A DNA stretch of 64,000 nucleotides. Origin: Tamarix chinensis (Eukaryota > Streptophyta > Magnoliopsida > Caryophyllales > Tamaricaceae). A program made the translations under genes and the position numbers. Positions 22,880-33,290 of this stretch are shown here, one piece after another. Each line of letters starts with the position of its first letter. The stretch's first letter is position 1. The notes beneath the pieces were generated by a model. The model was given only the letters and a program-made list of their open reading frames with translations. It was not told where the DNA came from and did not search any database. The stretch lies in the NCBI GenBank assembly GCA_030549775.1, contig CM060174.1, forward strand, positions 42,546,586-42,610,585, in the 5' to 3' direction.

Positions 22880-24880
22880 TCTTTTTAATGAATTACCTCA
22901 AAAACATTCTACTCATTGAATTACTTTCATTAATATTGAGATGGACATTAAAATCATTAGATTCGAATATCTTGAGATGATGATCGGTGCTCTTTCGATC
23001 ACATTGATCATTTTCAACAAGATTCGATCTAGTTGCCCAAGAGATGTCAAGATCGAGCAAATCAGGCAAGCTATAATAGAGGGTGGAGTAACGGGTTTCT
23101 AGATTTTTTAGGATAGTAGTATTCATTTCTGATGTAGCTGGTATGTTCTGCAAAATTATAGGGAGCTTAAGAGGAAGATTCTGGAAGAAGGTCATCGTAC
23201 ATCTTATTCCATCTATCGTGAATGGGATAAGTTGTACAAAAACTTGAAGCGGATCAATATATTGGTGCCTTCGTATGAAATAGGTGGTAGCAAACTTTGT
23301 AACTAGGTGCTTGAATTGTCAGAAGGTCAAGATTGAGCACAAGCGTCTGATAGGGTGAGTTAAAATATTGGAAGTTCCTAAGTGGAAGTGTGATAGTGTA
23401 TCAATTGACTTTGTGGTTGGTTTGCGGAGGACCCACAATGGCTTGGAATTGATTAAGTTGTAGTTGATCAATTGACCAAGTTGGCGGAATTCATACTATA
23501 ACATCCTAAGTTGATATGACCACATGAGGGTTACCCTAAAGCTCTTTCGTATTGATCAGTTGACCTTACGTATCAACACGAGTCCTTTCAACATATTTTG
23601 TCCCCATTTACACACTTCTAGAGAAATTTTTAGAAAAATTATAAATATTCCCAAGAGGGTTACGCATCCTAAAAATAGAGAGCTTTCATATTAATCGGCT
23701 GGTCCCACAGATCACCATGAATTCTTTTAGTGCACTTTGTCCTCATTTATGCGCTTTCTGAGAAATTTTTAGAAAATTTATAAAACTTTCCGGGAGGGTT
23801 GCCTATTCTAAAAATTGTTCCATAATTATCACACTTAACTATAGAGTTCTTAGGATGAAATCACTAAAATGATGGTATACCATGTCAATATAAATAACCA
23901 TATCAATCCTTATAACATTTCTCTTAATTTGGGGGTACTACACATACCGATGAAACCGACTTGGAGTATAGAGTAGATGGCTAGTGCTTATAGGAAGCAT
24001 GTGGTAAGATACCATGGGGTGCTCAAAGATATTGTGTCAGACTAAAATTTTAAGTTCTTATCCCACTTCTGGAAGAAGTAGCAAGAATCTTTTGAGACAC
24101 ATCTAAAAATGAGCATTACTGTTCATATAGCTATAAATAGTCAAATTGAGCACACTATTCAAACTTTAGAGGATATGCTTTGGGCATGTGTACTCGAGTT
24201 TCAGGATAGTTGATAGGATGGTCTAAACTTGATAGGATTCTCCTACAACAACACTCATCATACAAGCATAGGGATAGCACCTTTTGAGGCCCTCTATGGA
24301 CAGAAGTGTCATAGTCCCTTGTGTTGGAGCGACTCAAGTAAGATAGATGTGTTGGTACTGAAGATGGTAGAGGACTACGAAATAGATTAGGCTGATTTGA
24401 GATTAGATGAATGATGCCTAGGATAGGAAGAAGAGCTATATAGACTTACGGAGGAGGACATATGAGTATGAGGTAGCTAACCGAGTGCTTTTGAAGGTTT
24501 TGGCCACCAAAGGTGTGATGCATTTTTATTAGAAGGGAGCACTTTGCTTGATATACATTGAACCATATGAGATTTTGGATCAGGTTGAGAGGTTGCTTAA
24601 TAATTCACCTTACCTATTGAGCTTTCTCACATGTATGGTGTTTTCACATCTCTCAGTTGAGGAGGGATGTCACAAATCCATCACAAATCATTTAGCTAAA
24701 CATGATTGAGCTCGATTATGCATTGTAATATATAGAGCAACCTTTAAGGATCCTTGATACCAAGACCCATGAGACATGTTAGAAGATAATCATGTCAGTG
24801 AAGATTTTGTGTTTACACCATGGAGCGAAGGAAGCCACCTGAGCGTTTAAGGAGGAGACAAGACAAAGTATCTAGAGCTT
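22880..24880 (+). pseudogene. Element A integrase and C-terminal region (decayed)
   Basis: Blocks in order: LKRKILEEGHRTSYSIY, LYKNLKRINI, CLNCQKVKIEHKRLIG, LEVPKWKCDSVSIDFVVGL, then, after the TRIM at 23497-23942, PMKPTWS, KHVVRYHGVLKDIVSD, SHFWKK, FETHLKMS, QTLEDMLWACVLEFQ, SYNNTHHTSIGIAPFEALYG and SPLCW. The C-terminal GPYEIL-like and late ILDTKTHE..VKILCLHHGAKEAT stretches follow the Tekay/Del pattern. Residues for the three integrase acids are still readable, but stops and frameshifts abound. Confidence 0.8.
23497..23942 (-). mobile_element. TRIM, copy C (rearranged, in integrase of element A)
   Basis: Read on the minus strand it begins TGTAGTACCCCCAAATTAAG and ends near GGATGTTATA. It is flanked by the direct repeat CATAC (23492-23496 and 23943-23947). 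It contains one nearly full LTR and a second partial LTR segment joined head to tail (junction about 23685), without the PBS-bearing internal part. Clearly the family of 9133-9882 and 29809-31014. Confidence 0.8.
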
Positions 24881-25054
24881 TTCATTTAGGTGTGTTGCAT
24901 GGGTAACACCGCCTCTTTTAAAGGAGTAGTAACCTTCTCTCATGTATTAACTCTTGGTTGTTATTTTATTTTGCTTGATGGCTTAGGGTTTTGTCCTAAT
25001 TTTCGGTTACAACAATGTTTTTCTTTTGTGGACTTCGAGGATGAAGTCTCTTTT

Positions 25055-25631
25055 AAGGGGGTAGTGTCGTAATACTTCGTCCTTAAATACTATAAATTAT
25101 AATAATATAAAACAAATTTATTTTTGTTTCATAAAGGACTTGAACTTCTAATAAAGTTGTAAATTTTAAGCGCACCAGTCAACTAGTTACTCTAACAAAT
25201 CTACTAATACACTTAGGAACTAGCAATTTTAACTTCTAATAAACCATTTTGTTGGTTTGCTTAAACCAATTGATTGGTTATCCTACAATTTCAGATCCAT
25301 TTCTGATTTTAATTCAAATATTTTTTCATTGTTTATGAAAACTTCTAATTGGAATCTATTTAAGCTAATAAGCATATTTAGGTGCTTTGGGATTATTTTT
25401 AAATTATTTAGATTACTCTAAGATTTTGTTTAGTTAAAATTACCCCAAAAGCTCTTTTAGAGGCATTTCTTACATTTTCTATTCTCTTGTACTTTCATCT
25501 CTCTTATGAAATCCATGGCTACGTGTTTGACTTTTTATGCCTCTCCCCTAACCTACTAAAGTATTGGCATGCCTCTTCCTAATCATACCTTACCTCCCTT
25601 AGCTCAACTTGTGATTTCCTTACACTCTAGT
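25055..25631 (+). repeat. Polypurine tract and start of the 3' LTR of element A
   Basis: CGAGGATGAAGTCTC..AAGGGGGTAG, the usual polypurine end of this retrotransposon class, is followed by TGTCGTAATACTTCGTCC at 25065, which resembles TGTAATACCCCGTATTTT of the giant LTRs. AT-rich U3-like sequence continues to 25631, where the next giant LTR begins. Confidence 0.65.
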
Positions 25632-26705
25632 TGTAATATCCTAAAATTCTAATTTCCGAAATTATGGCCAAATAAGGAATTATTAGGAAAAGTGATTATT
25701 AAAATTTATTTACTTAAAATGTAGAGATTTAATTGAGATAGATTAAGAGGAAAATAATAAAGAATTTAATTGGAAGAAAATTTGGGTATTTTTCTAATTA
25801 GCATGGAGGTTAAGGAAATTTATCCAAAATAGCCTAACTAATTTAAAAATGGATTTAATTATTATAATTGAAGTAATTATTATTAAAATTAAATATCTAA
25901 ATTAATTATATAAATAAATAAAGAAAAAATATCCCCAACCATTTTATCATTTTCCATTTTCCTTTTTTTCCTTTTTCTCCTTTCTTTTCTTTTTATTTCT
26001 TCCTCCTTTATTTTTTTTTCTTTCTTCTTCTTCCCCCGGTTTGGGCTAGCCCGTCGGCCCAAATCTCCTTTCTCTCCCCCCCGTCTCGCGTGCCCGGCCT
26101 GCGCAGCCCAGACCCCCTCCCCGCCTCTCCTTCCTTCTTCTCGCCCGCGGCCCAGCGCCGTGCGACGCCAACCCCTGTGCGCCAGTGCGCTGCGTTTTGC
26201 CCTCAGTACCGTCGAAACGTCGCGTCACGCTAAACGACCTTATAACGGTTGCCACCCTACGACGCGACGCGACGTTTTCCTCCCACAATCCTCAAAACGC
26301 CGCGTGTTGTTTTAAAACTTTATAACGTCGGCCGAACCGCCCCCTCTCTCCTTTCTTTCTTTTCCCTGGACCGACCGGTCCACCCCGCCCTGTCTTCTTC
26401 CCCGACCTGCACGCCGACCTGCACGCCGACCTGCAACTCGACTTGCAGCCCCGAATCTCGCCGGCAGCCACCAGCTCAGCGCCGACCGTCCTTCCCTGCC
26501 TCTCTCCCGTCGTTTTCTTTCTCTTTTCGACCCCGACCAAGTCCCTCTCTCCCTTTCCCGCGTGCCCACCTCTTTCCCTTTTCCTCTCCCCTTCCCCGAC
26601 CCAGCCTGCCATGGCAGGACCTGCACCACCTGCCACCGGCCGGCCACCTGCACACCTGCCTCGCACGCCTCCTTCTCCCCTTGTCGTCTTCCCCTTCCAA
26701 TTGCC

Positions 26706-26713
26706 TATAAATA
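26706..26713 (+). promoter_or_regulatory. TATA box of giant LTR copy 2
   Basis: CCTATAAATACCCCCCA, 1074 bp into the LTR, in the same local context as copy 1. Confidence 0.6.
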
Positions 26714-27394
26714 CCCCCCATTGGCAGCCCCGATCAGCTCCCTTTTCGTTTTTTTTTGCCCTGAAACCCTACCTCTCCGCCGCCTCAAAAAGACGGGCTT
26801 TTCGCCGTCACCGGAGACAGCCGCCGCCACCTCCGACCACCGTTACCATCCCTGCACCTCCCTCGACAAAACCAAGCCACCACCACCCTCCGCCTTGCCC
26901 TGCACGTGCCGCCTTCGCCGTGCAAAGTTCCTATCCCGAAAACCACCACTTCCAGCCCGTCGCCGCCTTGCGCCACCTTCTGTCGCCTCCTCCGCCGCTA
27001 CCAGCCACCCTTCCACCCTCCAAAATGCCCAGCAGACCTCCCTCTACCTTTCCCTGCCTTCAACTTCCCCTGCCTCCCTCTCCTCCTTCCTCCCTCATCT
27101 TCCACCTCTCTCCACCACCCTCGGCCGCCGCCGCGCATCGCCGCCCCTTGCCATGCCACCACCCTCACTCCACTCCCCTTCACCTGCTGCTTCTCCCCCC
27201 ACTTCAAACTTCTCTTTTCCTCCTGCCATCCAGCCCCCACCTTGATCTTTTCCCTTCCCTTCCTCCTCCACCGCCGCCGCCGTCGCCGCCACGCGCCGCC
27301 GCCGGACCACCACCAACCCTAGGTGGTTCTCTACCCATCCAAACCCTAACCCCCTTTTTATATAGCTGCTACTATTTTCTACTAATATTAATAC

Positions 27395-27691
27395 TAATAT
27401 ACTTATTATTATTATTATTATTATCATTATTATTATTACTTTTATTATTGTTATTACTATTATTATTATTATTATTATCATTATTACCATTATTATTGTC
27501 TTTATTATTAATGTTCTTATTTTCTTACTAATACTAACATCCCTTTTAAACCCTAACTTTTATTATACTTAACTTTAATCTTAATTCTTATAATTGTTAG
27601 TATTAACATTATTAATAATATTACTATTATTACTTCTATTATCCTTACTATGGTTATTATTATTATTGCTTAACCTTACTTGGTTGTACTA

Positions 27692-27727
<36 letters not shown>

Positions 27728-27985
27728 TTATTATTATTATTATTATTATTATACTTAACACATTTATCACTATTGTTAATAATAATACTACTTTTGTTCT
27801 TATCCATGTTACTTAACTCAAGCTAGCAAATATTATGTGGTTGTTAACTAAGAAGAGTACTTGAACCTTATTACCATACCATTTAACATTAACCCTAACC
27901 TCATTACTATGACACTATTATTAGCTATTACTATTATCACTATTAGTAGTCTTATTATTATTATTATTATTATTATCACTATTTT
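27395..27985 (+). repeat. (ATT)n microsatellite tracts in giant LTR copy 2
   Basis: Several long runs of TTA/ATT (27400-27490, 27655-27755, 27950-27978), interrupted by related triplets. The minus-oriented copy at 49635-54394 has AAT runs in the equivalent place (52385-52450). Confidence 0.85.
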
Positions 27986-28259
27986 ACTATGACTAGTGGA
28001 CACTAGTATTATAAGAATGGAACTAATGGGCTTAATAAAATAAGTGTAACAATAAGTATCATAAATAACTATATTTTGACTACTAATATTTAGTATACTA
28101 ATTCTAAGGTAAAAACCCTAGTTTTGTATAAAACCCCTTTTTAGTAATAAAAACCCTAACCTTAAACTAGAATGAGGATTGATAGTAATTATAAGGGAAA
28201 CTAATACTTAGCATTTTCCCCTTTTATAGGTAACCCCGACCAAAGCCCTAAGGAGTTAG

Positions 28260-28297
28260 AGGAGCGTGCTCCAAGTCCGGCGTCGCCTTAGGTAAGG
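28260..28297 (+). promoter_or_regulatory. Hairpin plus consensus splice donor in the LTR leader
   Basis: GGAGCGTGCTCC (28261-28272, 5-bp stem) lies 19 bases before TTAG|GTAAGG (break at 28291/28292). The same pair with the same spacing occurs in the copy at 49635-54394. Confidence 0.55.
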
Positions 28298-28559
28298 ACG
28301 AAGCTAATGGCCTTGTGCTATGTGTGACGTGGATGTGTTGAATGTTGTGTATGTCATGCTATGCTATGTATTATATGATTTGTGTATAACTTGTCTTATG
28401 TGTAGCGCAGCTTGGAGATTGAGGTATGTTTTATGTGCTTCCGTGATATGAGCATGACATTTATATGTATGATGTTTATGATGTAATATGTTATGGCCCA
28501 CTAGGACATGCATGTTAAGATAAATGGTAATATGAGCTGGGAACCATCATGGGAGTCTT

Positions 28560-29335
28560 GAAGTTTGTATGGTGGTATTAGGGTTTGTATGGTGGTATAA
28601 ATGTTCTATGGTGATACTAATGATTTCATAGTGGTATTAATGGCTTACGGTGGTATTCGGGTTCGTATGGTGGTATTGTGATTTATGGAGGTATTAATGT
28701 TGTATGGTGGTATTTGTGATTTTATGGAGGTATTAATGTTGTATGGTGGTATTTGTGATTTTATGGAGGTAATGATGTTGTATGGTGGTATTAGGGTTTG
28801 CATGGTGGTATTTGTGTTTTTGTGGAGGTATTACTGTTGTATGGTGGTATTTGTGATTTATGGAGGTATTAATGTTGTATGGTGGTATTAGGGTTTGTAT
28901 GGTGGTATTAGGGTTTGCATGGTGGTATTAGGGTTTGTATGGTGGCATAAATGTTCGCATAGTGGTACTAATGATTTCATAGTGGTATTAATGGCTTATG
29001 GTGGTATTCGGGTTCGTATGGTGGTATTGTGATTTTATGGAGGTATTAATGTTGTATGGTGGTATTTGTGATTTTATGGAGGTATTAATGTTGTATGGTG
29101 GTATTTGTGATTTTATGGAGGTAATGATGTTGTATGGTGGTATTAGGGTTTGTATGGTGGTATTAGGGTTTGCACGGTGGTATTAGGGTTTGTACGGTGG
29201 TATTAATATTCGTATGGCGGTATTAATGATTGTATAGTGGTATTAATGACTTATGGTGGTATTAGGGTTTACATGGTGGTGTTATGGGTTGTATGGTGGT
29301 ATTAATGTTGGTATGGCGGTATTAGGGTTTTGCAT
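28560..29335 (+). repeat. Minisatellite, GTATGGTGGTATTAGGGTTT type
   Basis: About 30 imperfect tandem units of roughly 20-30 bp built on TATGGTGGTATTA plus GGGTTTG, ATGTT or TGATTTTATGGA. A higher-order block (28630-28800) is repeated nearly verbatim at 28990-29150. A matching array is in the copy on the minus strand (51290-51500). Confidence 0.85.
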
Positions 29336-29737
29336 GGGAGTTAATGATCGTATGGAATCAGAGTTTGGAGTGATTAACTCTGGGGCGTTGTGACTAAGTA
29401 GGGATGGAGTAACCAATCGTGAATATTGAGGACAATTAAGGTTTGGAATGGCTAAGTATGGTGGTTATGGAAAAATAGGGATAAGAGTGGCTAACCACGG
29501 TTGGTGTGGACAACTAGGGTTGGTTATGGCTGCTTAGAGTTGTTCGGTGTTATCATGTGTACCCATTGCTTGAAGGGTAGTTATGTATGTGAGATTTTAT
29601 TAGTTGTGTCGAGTACAGTATGAAGAGAATGATTTATGCATGTTAAGGGTGATGTGTGATTTAATAAGACACGGATAAGACACTAATAACGTAAAGCGAA
29701 AGACAGTTGAGCCGAGCCTTGTGCGTTCCGTTCCGGT

Positions 29738-31462
29738 CCACCGGCTATAATAGTGGTCAGAGGCATTTTACCCTGTGCGTTTCGTTCCGGTCCACCGGCT
29801 ATAATAGTTGTAATACCCCAATTTGAGCGGAGTGTTATAAGGATTGATATGACTACTTATATCAACATGGTATACCATCCTTTTGGTGATTCCGTCCTAA
29901 GAACTCCACTGTTAAGCGTGCTGGCCGTGGAGCAATTTTAGGATGGGTGACCTCCTGGGAAGTTTCAGAAATTTTCTAAAAGTTTCTCGGGAAGCACGTG
30001 AGTGAGGACAAAGCGTGCTAAAAGGACTCGTGTTGATTTGTGGGGCCAGCCGATCAATCCGAAAGCACTCCAAGGTAGCCCCCGCGTGGTCGTGTCGACT
30101 CGGGGTGTTACAAATGGTATCAGAGCGAAACCGCGACCGTGAGCTGAACTTGGATGAGCCAGTCAGTCACCTAGCGGGACGATTCTTGGGATGAACTGTA
30201 TTGAAAGAGTCATTGGTTGAGGCGCAACGAGGACGTTGCATTCTTTGAGTGGGGGTGAATGTAATACCCCAATTTGAGCGGAGTGTTATAAGGATTGATA
30301 TGACTACTTATATCAACATGGTATACCATCCTTTTGGTGATTCCGTCCTAAGAACTCCACTGTTAAGCGTGCTGGCCGTGGAGCAATTTTAGGATGGGTG
30401 ACCTCCTGGGAAGTTTCAGAAATTTTCTAAAAGTTTCTCGGGAAGCACGTGAGTGAGGACAAAGCGTGCTAAAAGGACTCGTGTTGATTTGTGGGGCCAG
30501 CCGATCAATCCGAAAGCACTCCAAGGTAGCCCCCGCGTGGTCGTGTCGACTCGGGGTGTTACAAATGGTATCAGAGCGAAACCGCGACCGTGAGCTGAAC
30601 TTGGATGAGCCAGTCAGTCACCTAGCGGGACGATTCTTGGGATGAACTGTATTGAAAGAGTCATTGGTTGAGGCGCAACGAGGACGTTGCATTCTTTGAG
30701 TGGGGGTGAATGTAATACCCCAATTTGAGCGGAGTGTTATAAGGATTGATATGACTACTTATATCAACATGGTATACCATCCTTTTGGTGATTCCGTCCT
30801 AAGAACTCCACAGTTAAGCGTGCTGCCCGTGGAGCAATTTTAGGATGGGTGACCTCCTGGGAAGTTTCGGAAATTTTCTAAAAGTTTCTCGGGAAGCACG
30901 TGAGTGAGGACAAAGCATGCTAAAAGGACTCGTGTTGATTTGTGGGGCCAGCCGATCAATCCGAAAGCACTCCAAGGTAGCCCCCGCGTGGTCGTGTCGA
31001 CTCGGGGTGTTACAATAGTGGTCAGAGGCATTTTGCCCTGTGCGTTTTGTTCCAGTCCACCGGCTATAATAGTGGTCAGAGGCATTTTGCCCTGTGCGTT
31101 TCGTTCCGGTCCACCGGCTATAATAGTGGTCAGAGGCATTTTGCCCTGTACGTTTCGTTCCGGTCCACCGGCTATAATAGTGGTCAGAGGCGTTCAGCCC
31201 TATGCGTTATTTCCGGACCACCGGCTATAATAGTGGTCAAAGGCGTTCAGCCGTGTGCGTTATTTCCGGACCACCGGCTATAATAGTGGGGGATCTCGGC
31301 TCGATAGACCCAAAGTAAATAAGTTAAACCATGGGAAAAATACTAAGTACTTACAGTGGAACACCATGTTGAGGCGGGGCCAGTCCGGTCCACCGGTTAG
31401 AATAGTGGTCAGAGGCGTTCTGCCCTGTGTTTTTATTTCCGGTCCACCGGCTATAATAGTGG
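29738..31462 (+). repeat. Two-block array of CCACCGGCTATAATAGTGG units (TRIM-interrupted)
   Basis: Block 1 has units starting at 29738, 29791, 31057, 31111, 31165, 31218 and 31271 (period 53-54 bp). Block 2 has units at 31390 and 31444. CCGGTCCACCGG at the head of most units can fold (5-bp stem). The last unit of each block ends in AGTGGGG. The constant spacer contains CTTACAGTGGAACACCATG. The second unit is broken by the TRIM at 29809. Confidence 0.85.
29809..31014 (+). mobile_element. Tandem TRIM: LTR-internal-LTR-internal-LTR (copy B)
   Basis: Three 304-bp LTRs (29809-30112, 30260-30563, 30711-31014) alternate with two 147-bp internal parts. A single 5-bp target duplication ATAGT flanks the whole (29804-29808 and 31015-31019). 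Each internal part starts two bases after the LTR with the PBS TGGTATCAGAGC and ends with the purine tract GAGTGGGGGTGAA. By eye the first two LTRs and both internal parts are identical; the third LTR differs at four positions. The repeat period is exactly 451 bp. No coding. Very recent compared with copies A and C. Confidence 0.93.
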
Positions 31463-32143
31463 GGTCCCCGTGCTCACATGGATTATTGAAGAATGCGTGA
31501 AATGGACTTATTTCATTAATGAGAATACAGAATAAGACATCAGAAAGTGATTAGATCTATTCATGCATGTCATCGTATGTTATTTATGTGTTGAATGTGG
31601 GTCTTGCGTGCTATGTGGTATGATTGTATGCTTGGCCTTAGTGCACCAGCGCCCTTACTCAGTATTGGACCCGTAATGATACTACCTTGATTGAATGGGT
31701 CCTGTGATGATCCACCAATGGTGGGGAGCAGACCTCCTATGCAGGTTTGATCGGTTACAAATTGTGGGGTGGAAGGCTTGGCTTGAGTAAGTAGGCGATC
31801 CGGATATTGGTCCCTTGGGATCTGTTTTATTTGGCTATATTTTGTACTACGCTTATTGTTTTGAAACCGTACTCGAAGTTGTATTCCTAAACGATATTTT
31901 AACTGTTGTTGACTCGTGGTTTTCGTGAATGGTCTATGTTAACTATGGACCTATGTTTGATGACTCTTACTTAATGATTGTTTAGTTTAGCCTTAGCACT
32001 TAGTATCGGAACGGTAGGAGTGAACCGGTCTGGTACTAAGTATGGCGGTAATACCCCCAAGTTTATGGTTTTAATTCTTCCGCTTCCCCTAAACCTTTTG
32101 ATTTAAACGAAATTTTTCAGGAGTGAAATTTGGGGGTGTTACA

Positions 32144-33290
32144 AACGCGGTCAAAGTGATGTAGGAGAAAATGGTCAAGAATTAAAATTTATTATTATGG
32201 AACCTTTTATCCTCTATTTAGAGAGAATACCATGCAAATTTGAAGAAAAATGGATGACTACACTGCTAGTTATAGAAGAAACTTGTAAAATAAGTCACTA
32301 GTAATAGAGACATGTGCATGGCATGCAAGGAGGGAAAAAATGTGTTCCATGGAAGGATTAAACATGGCACATGCATAAGGAGACTACATTCAACACTTTG
32401 GACGTGTGATATTGATTATTATCACGTTGATATTAGTTAAAAAAATAAGAAAGTTGAATTAGTCAAAAAGTAGCTTAATTTTATCTTTTAGGGTTATCTT
32501 ATTTTATCTTTTTGCGTTATAATTGGAGTACAGACCAAGCCATTGATTTATGTGTCAATTCTTATTAAAATTTTAGGAGGATTATCTTGTAATATTAGGG
32601 AGGTGCAATGGCTATAAAAAGCATAGAAGTACACGACATAAAAAAGGAGATGAAATTGAATGAAATTTGTAAGTTTTTGCTTAATTGAATTCTTTGTGAA
32701 TTCTTCTCAATTTTAATCAATTCTGTGTGAGTGATTATTATTGAAATCCTTAATTTCCTTGTTTGTGTGAATTAGAGATTAATATCTATTCTTCAAACCC
32801 TCCACAAACCCACTCCATTCTAAACCCTAATCGCCATATTCAATGCCATCATCATCATCATCTTCAACACTTATCTTCATCCTATTTTTCTTACTTAATT
32901 TTGTCTATTTTCAACCCTTAGATAATAATAATATTATTATCAAACGATCATCCTCAATATATTAAATTCATAATCTAATAATAAAATCACCATTATTCCA
33001 TTCTTTCATCATCATAATATCCCCATCATTACTAAACCCTAATTGTAAACACTAACCCTAGCCCACAAACCAAACCGATTCAAAATCTTTATCATTCGAG
33101 AATCATCATCATTAATTCTTATTTTTTTGAATCGTGATCATCATCTCTTCATCATTTTTGAACCATCATATCCCTTTTACAACCCTAATCGAACAATAAT
33201 ACCACCCAAACCATAAGTCCATATTCCTACACACCTCACAAAGTCAACATTATACTTCAATTTTATAGTAATGCAGTGCAATTTTATATT
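32144..33290 (+). repeat. Probable LTR fragment of another retrotransposon
   Basis: Around 32570-32700 the layout GGAGGATTATCTTGTAA, then GGCTATAAAAAGC (TATA at 32613-32619), then a GAATGAAATTTGT..GAATTCTT stretch is typical of the promoter part of Ty3/gypsy and copia LTRs. No ends were found. The right part (32820-33240) is rich in CATCATC and CCCTAA words. No gene seen. Confidence 0.4.

Larger units (their letters stand above)
25632..32143 (+). mobile_element. Giant LTR, copy 2 (6512 bp including a TRIM insertion)
   Basis: Starts TGTAATATCCTAAAATTC and ends AAATTTGGGGGTGTTACA. Order inside: polypyrimidine tract (25965-26040), CpG-rich U3, TATA at 26706, (ATT)n DNA, donor-like TTAGGTAAGG (28288-28297), minisatellite (28560-29335), two-block array (29738-31462), a segment with TATTGGACCCGTAATGAT (31660-31820) and a CTTCCGCTT 3' end. 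Without the TRIM it is about 5.3 kb. Flanks CTAGT and AACGC differ, so either the target duplication is lost or one side has been rearranged. There are no protein-coding genes; the long proline-rich frames at 26249-27531 are compositional. Confidence 0.8.

Noticed and set aside
22893..23195. 100-codon minus-strand frame
   Set aside because: Antisense shadow of the plus-strand integrase N-terminal region of element A.
26249..27531. Open frames up to 362 codons, Pro/Ser/Leu-rich on plus and Gly/Arg-rich on minus
   Set aside because: Same GC-rich LTR U3 followed by (ATT)n; frames are open on both strands, with no motif and no homologous frame in copy 3 or 4.
28560..29335. Telomere-like TTTAGGG repeats
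   Set aside because: The words TTAGGGTTT occur once per longer minisatellite unit and not as a head-to-tail heptamer; position is inside an LTR.
29738..31462. CRISPR-like repeat/spacer array
   Set aside because: Plant nuclear DNA; the linkers between units are repeats themselves and not unique spacers, and the array is part of an LTR.
25632..32143. A clean target duplication for LTR copy 2
   Set aside because: Flanks CTAGT and AACGC do not match, so solo status with simple insertion cannot be claimed.
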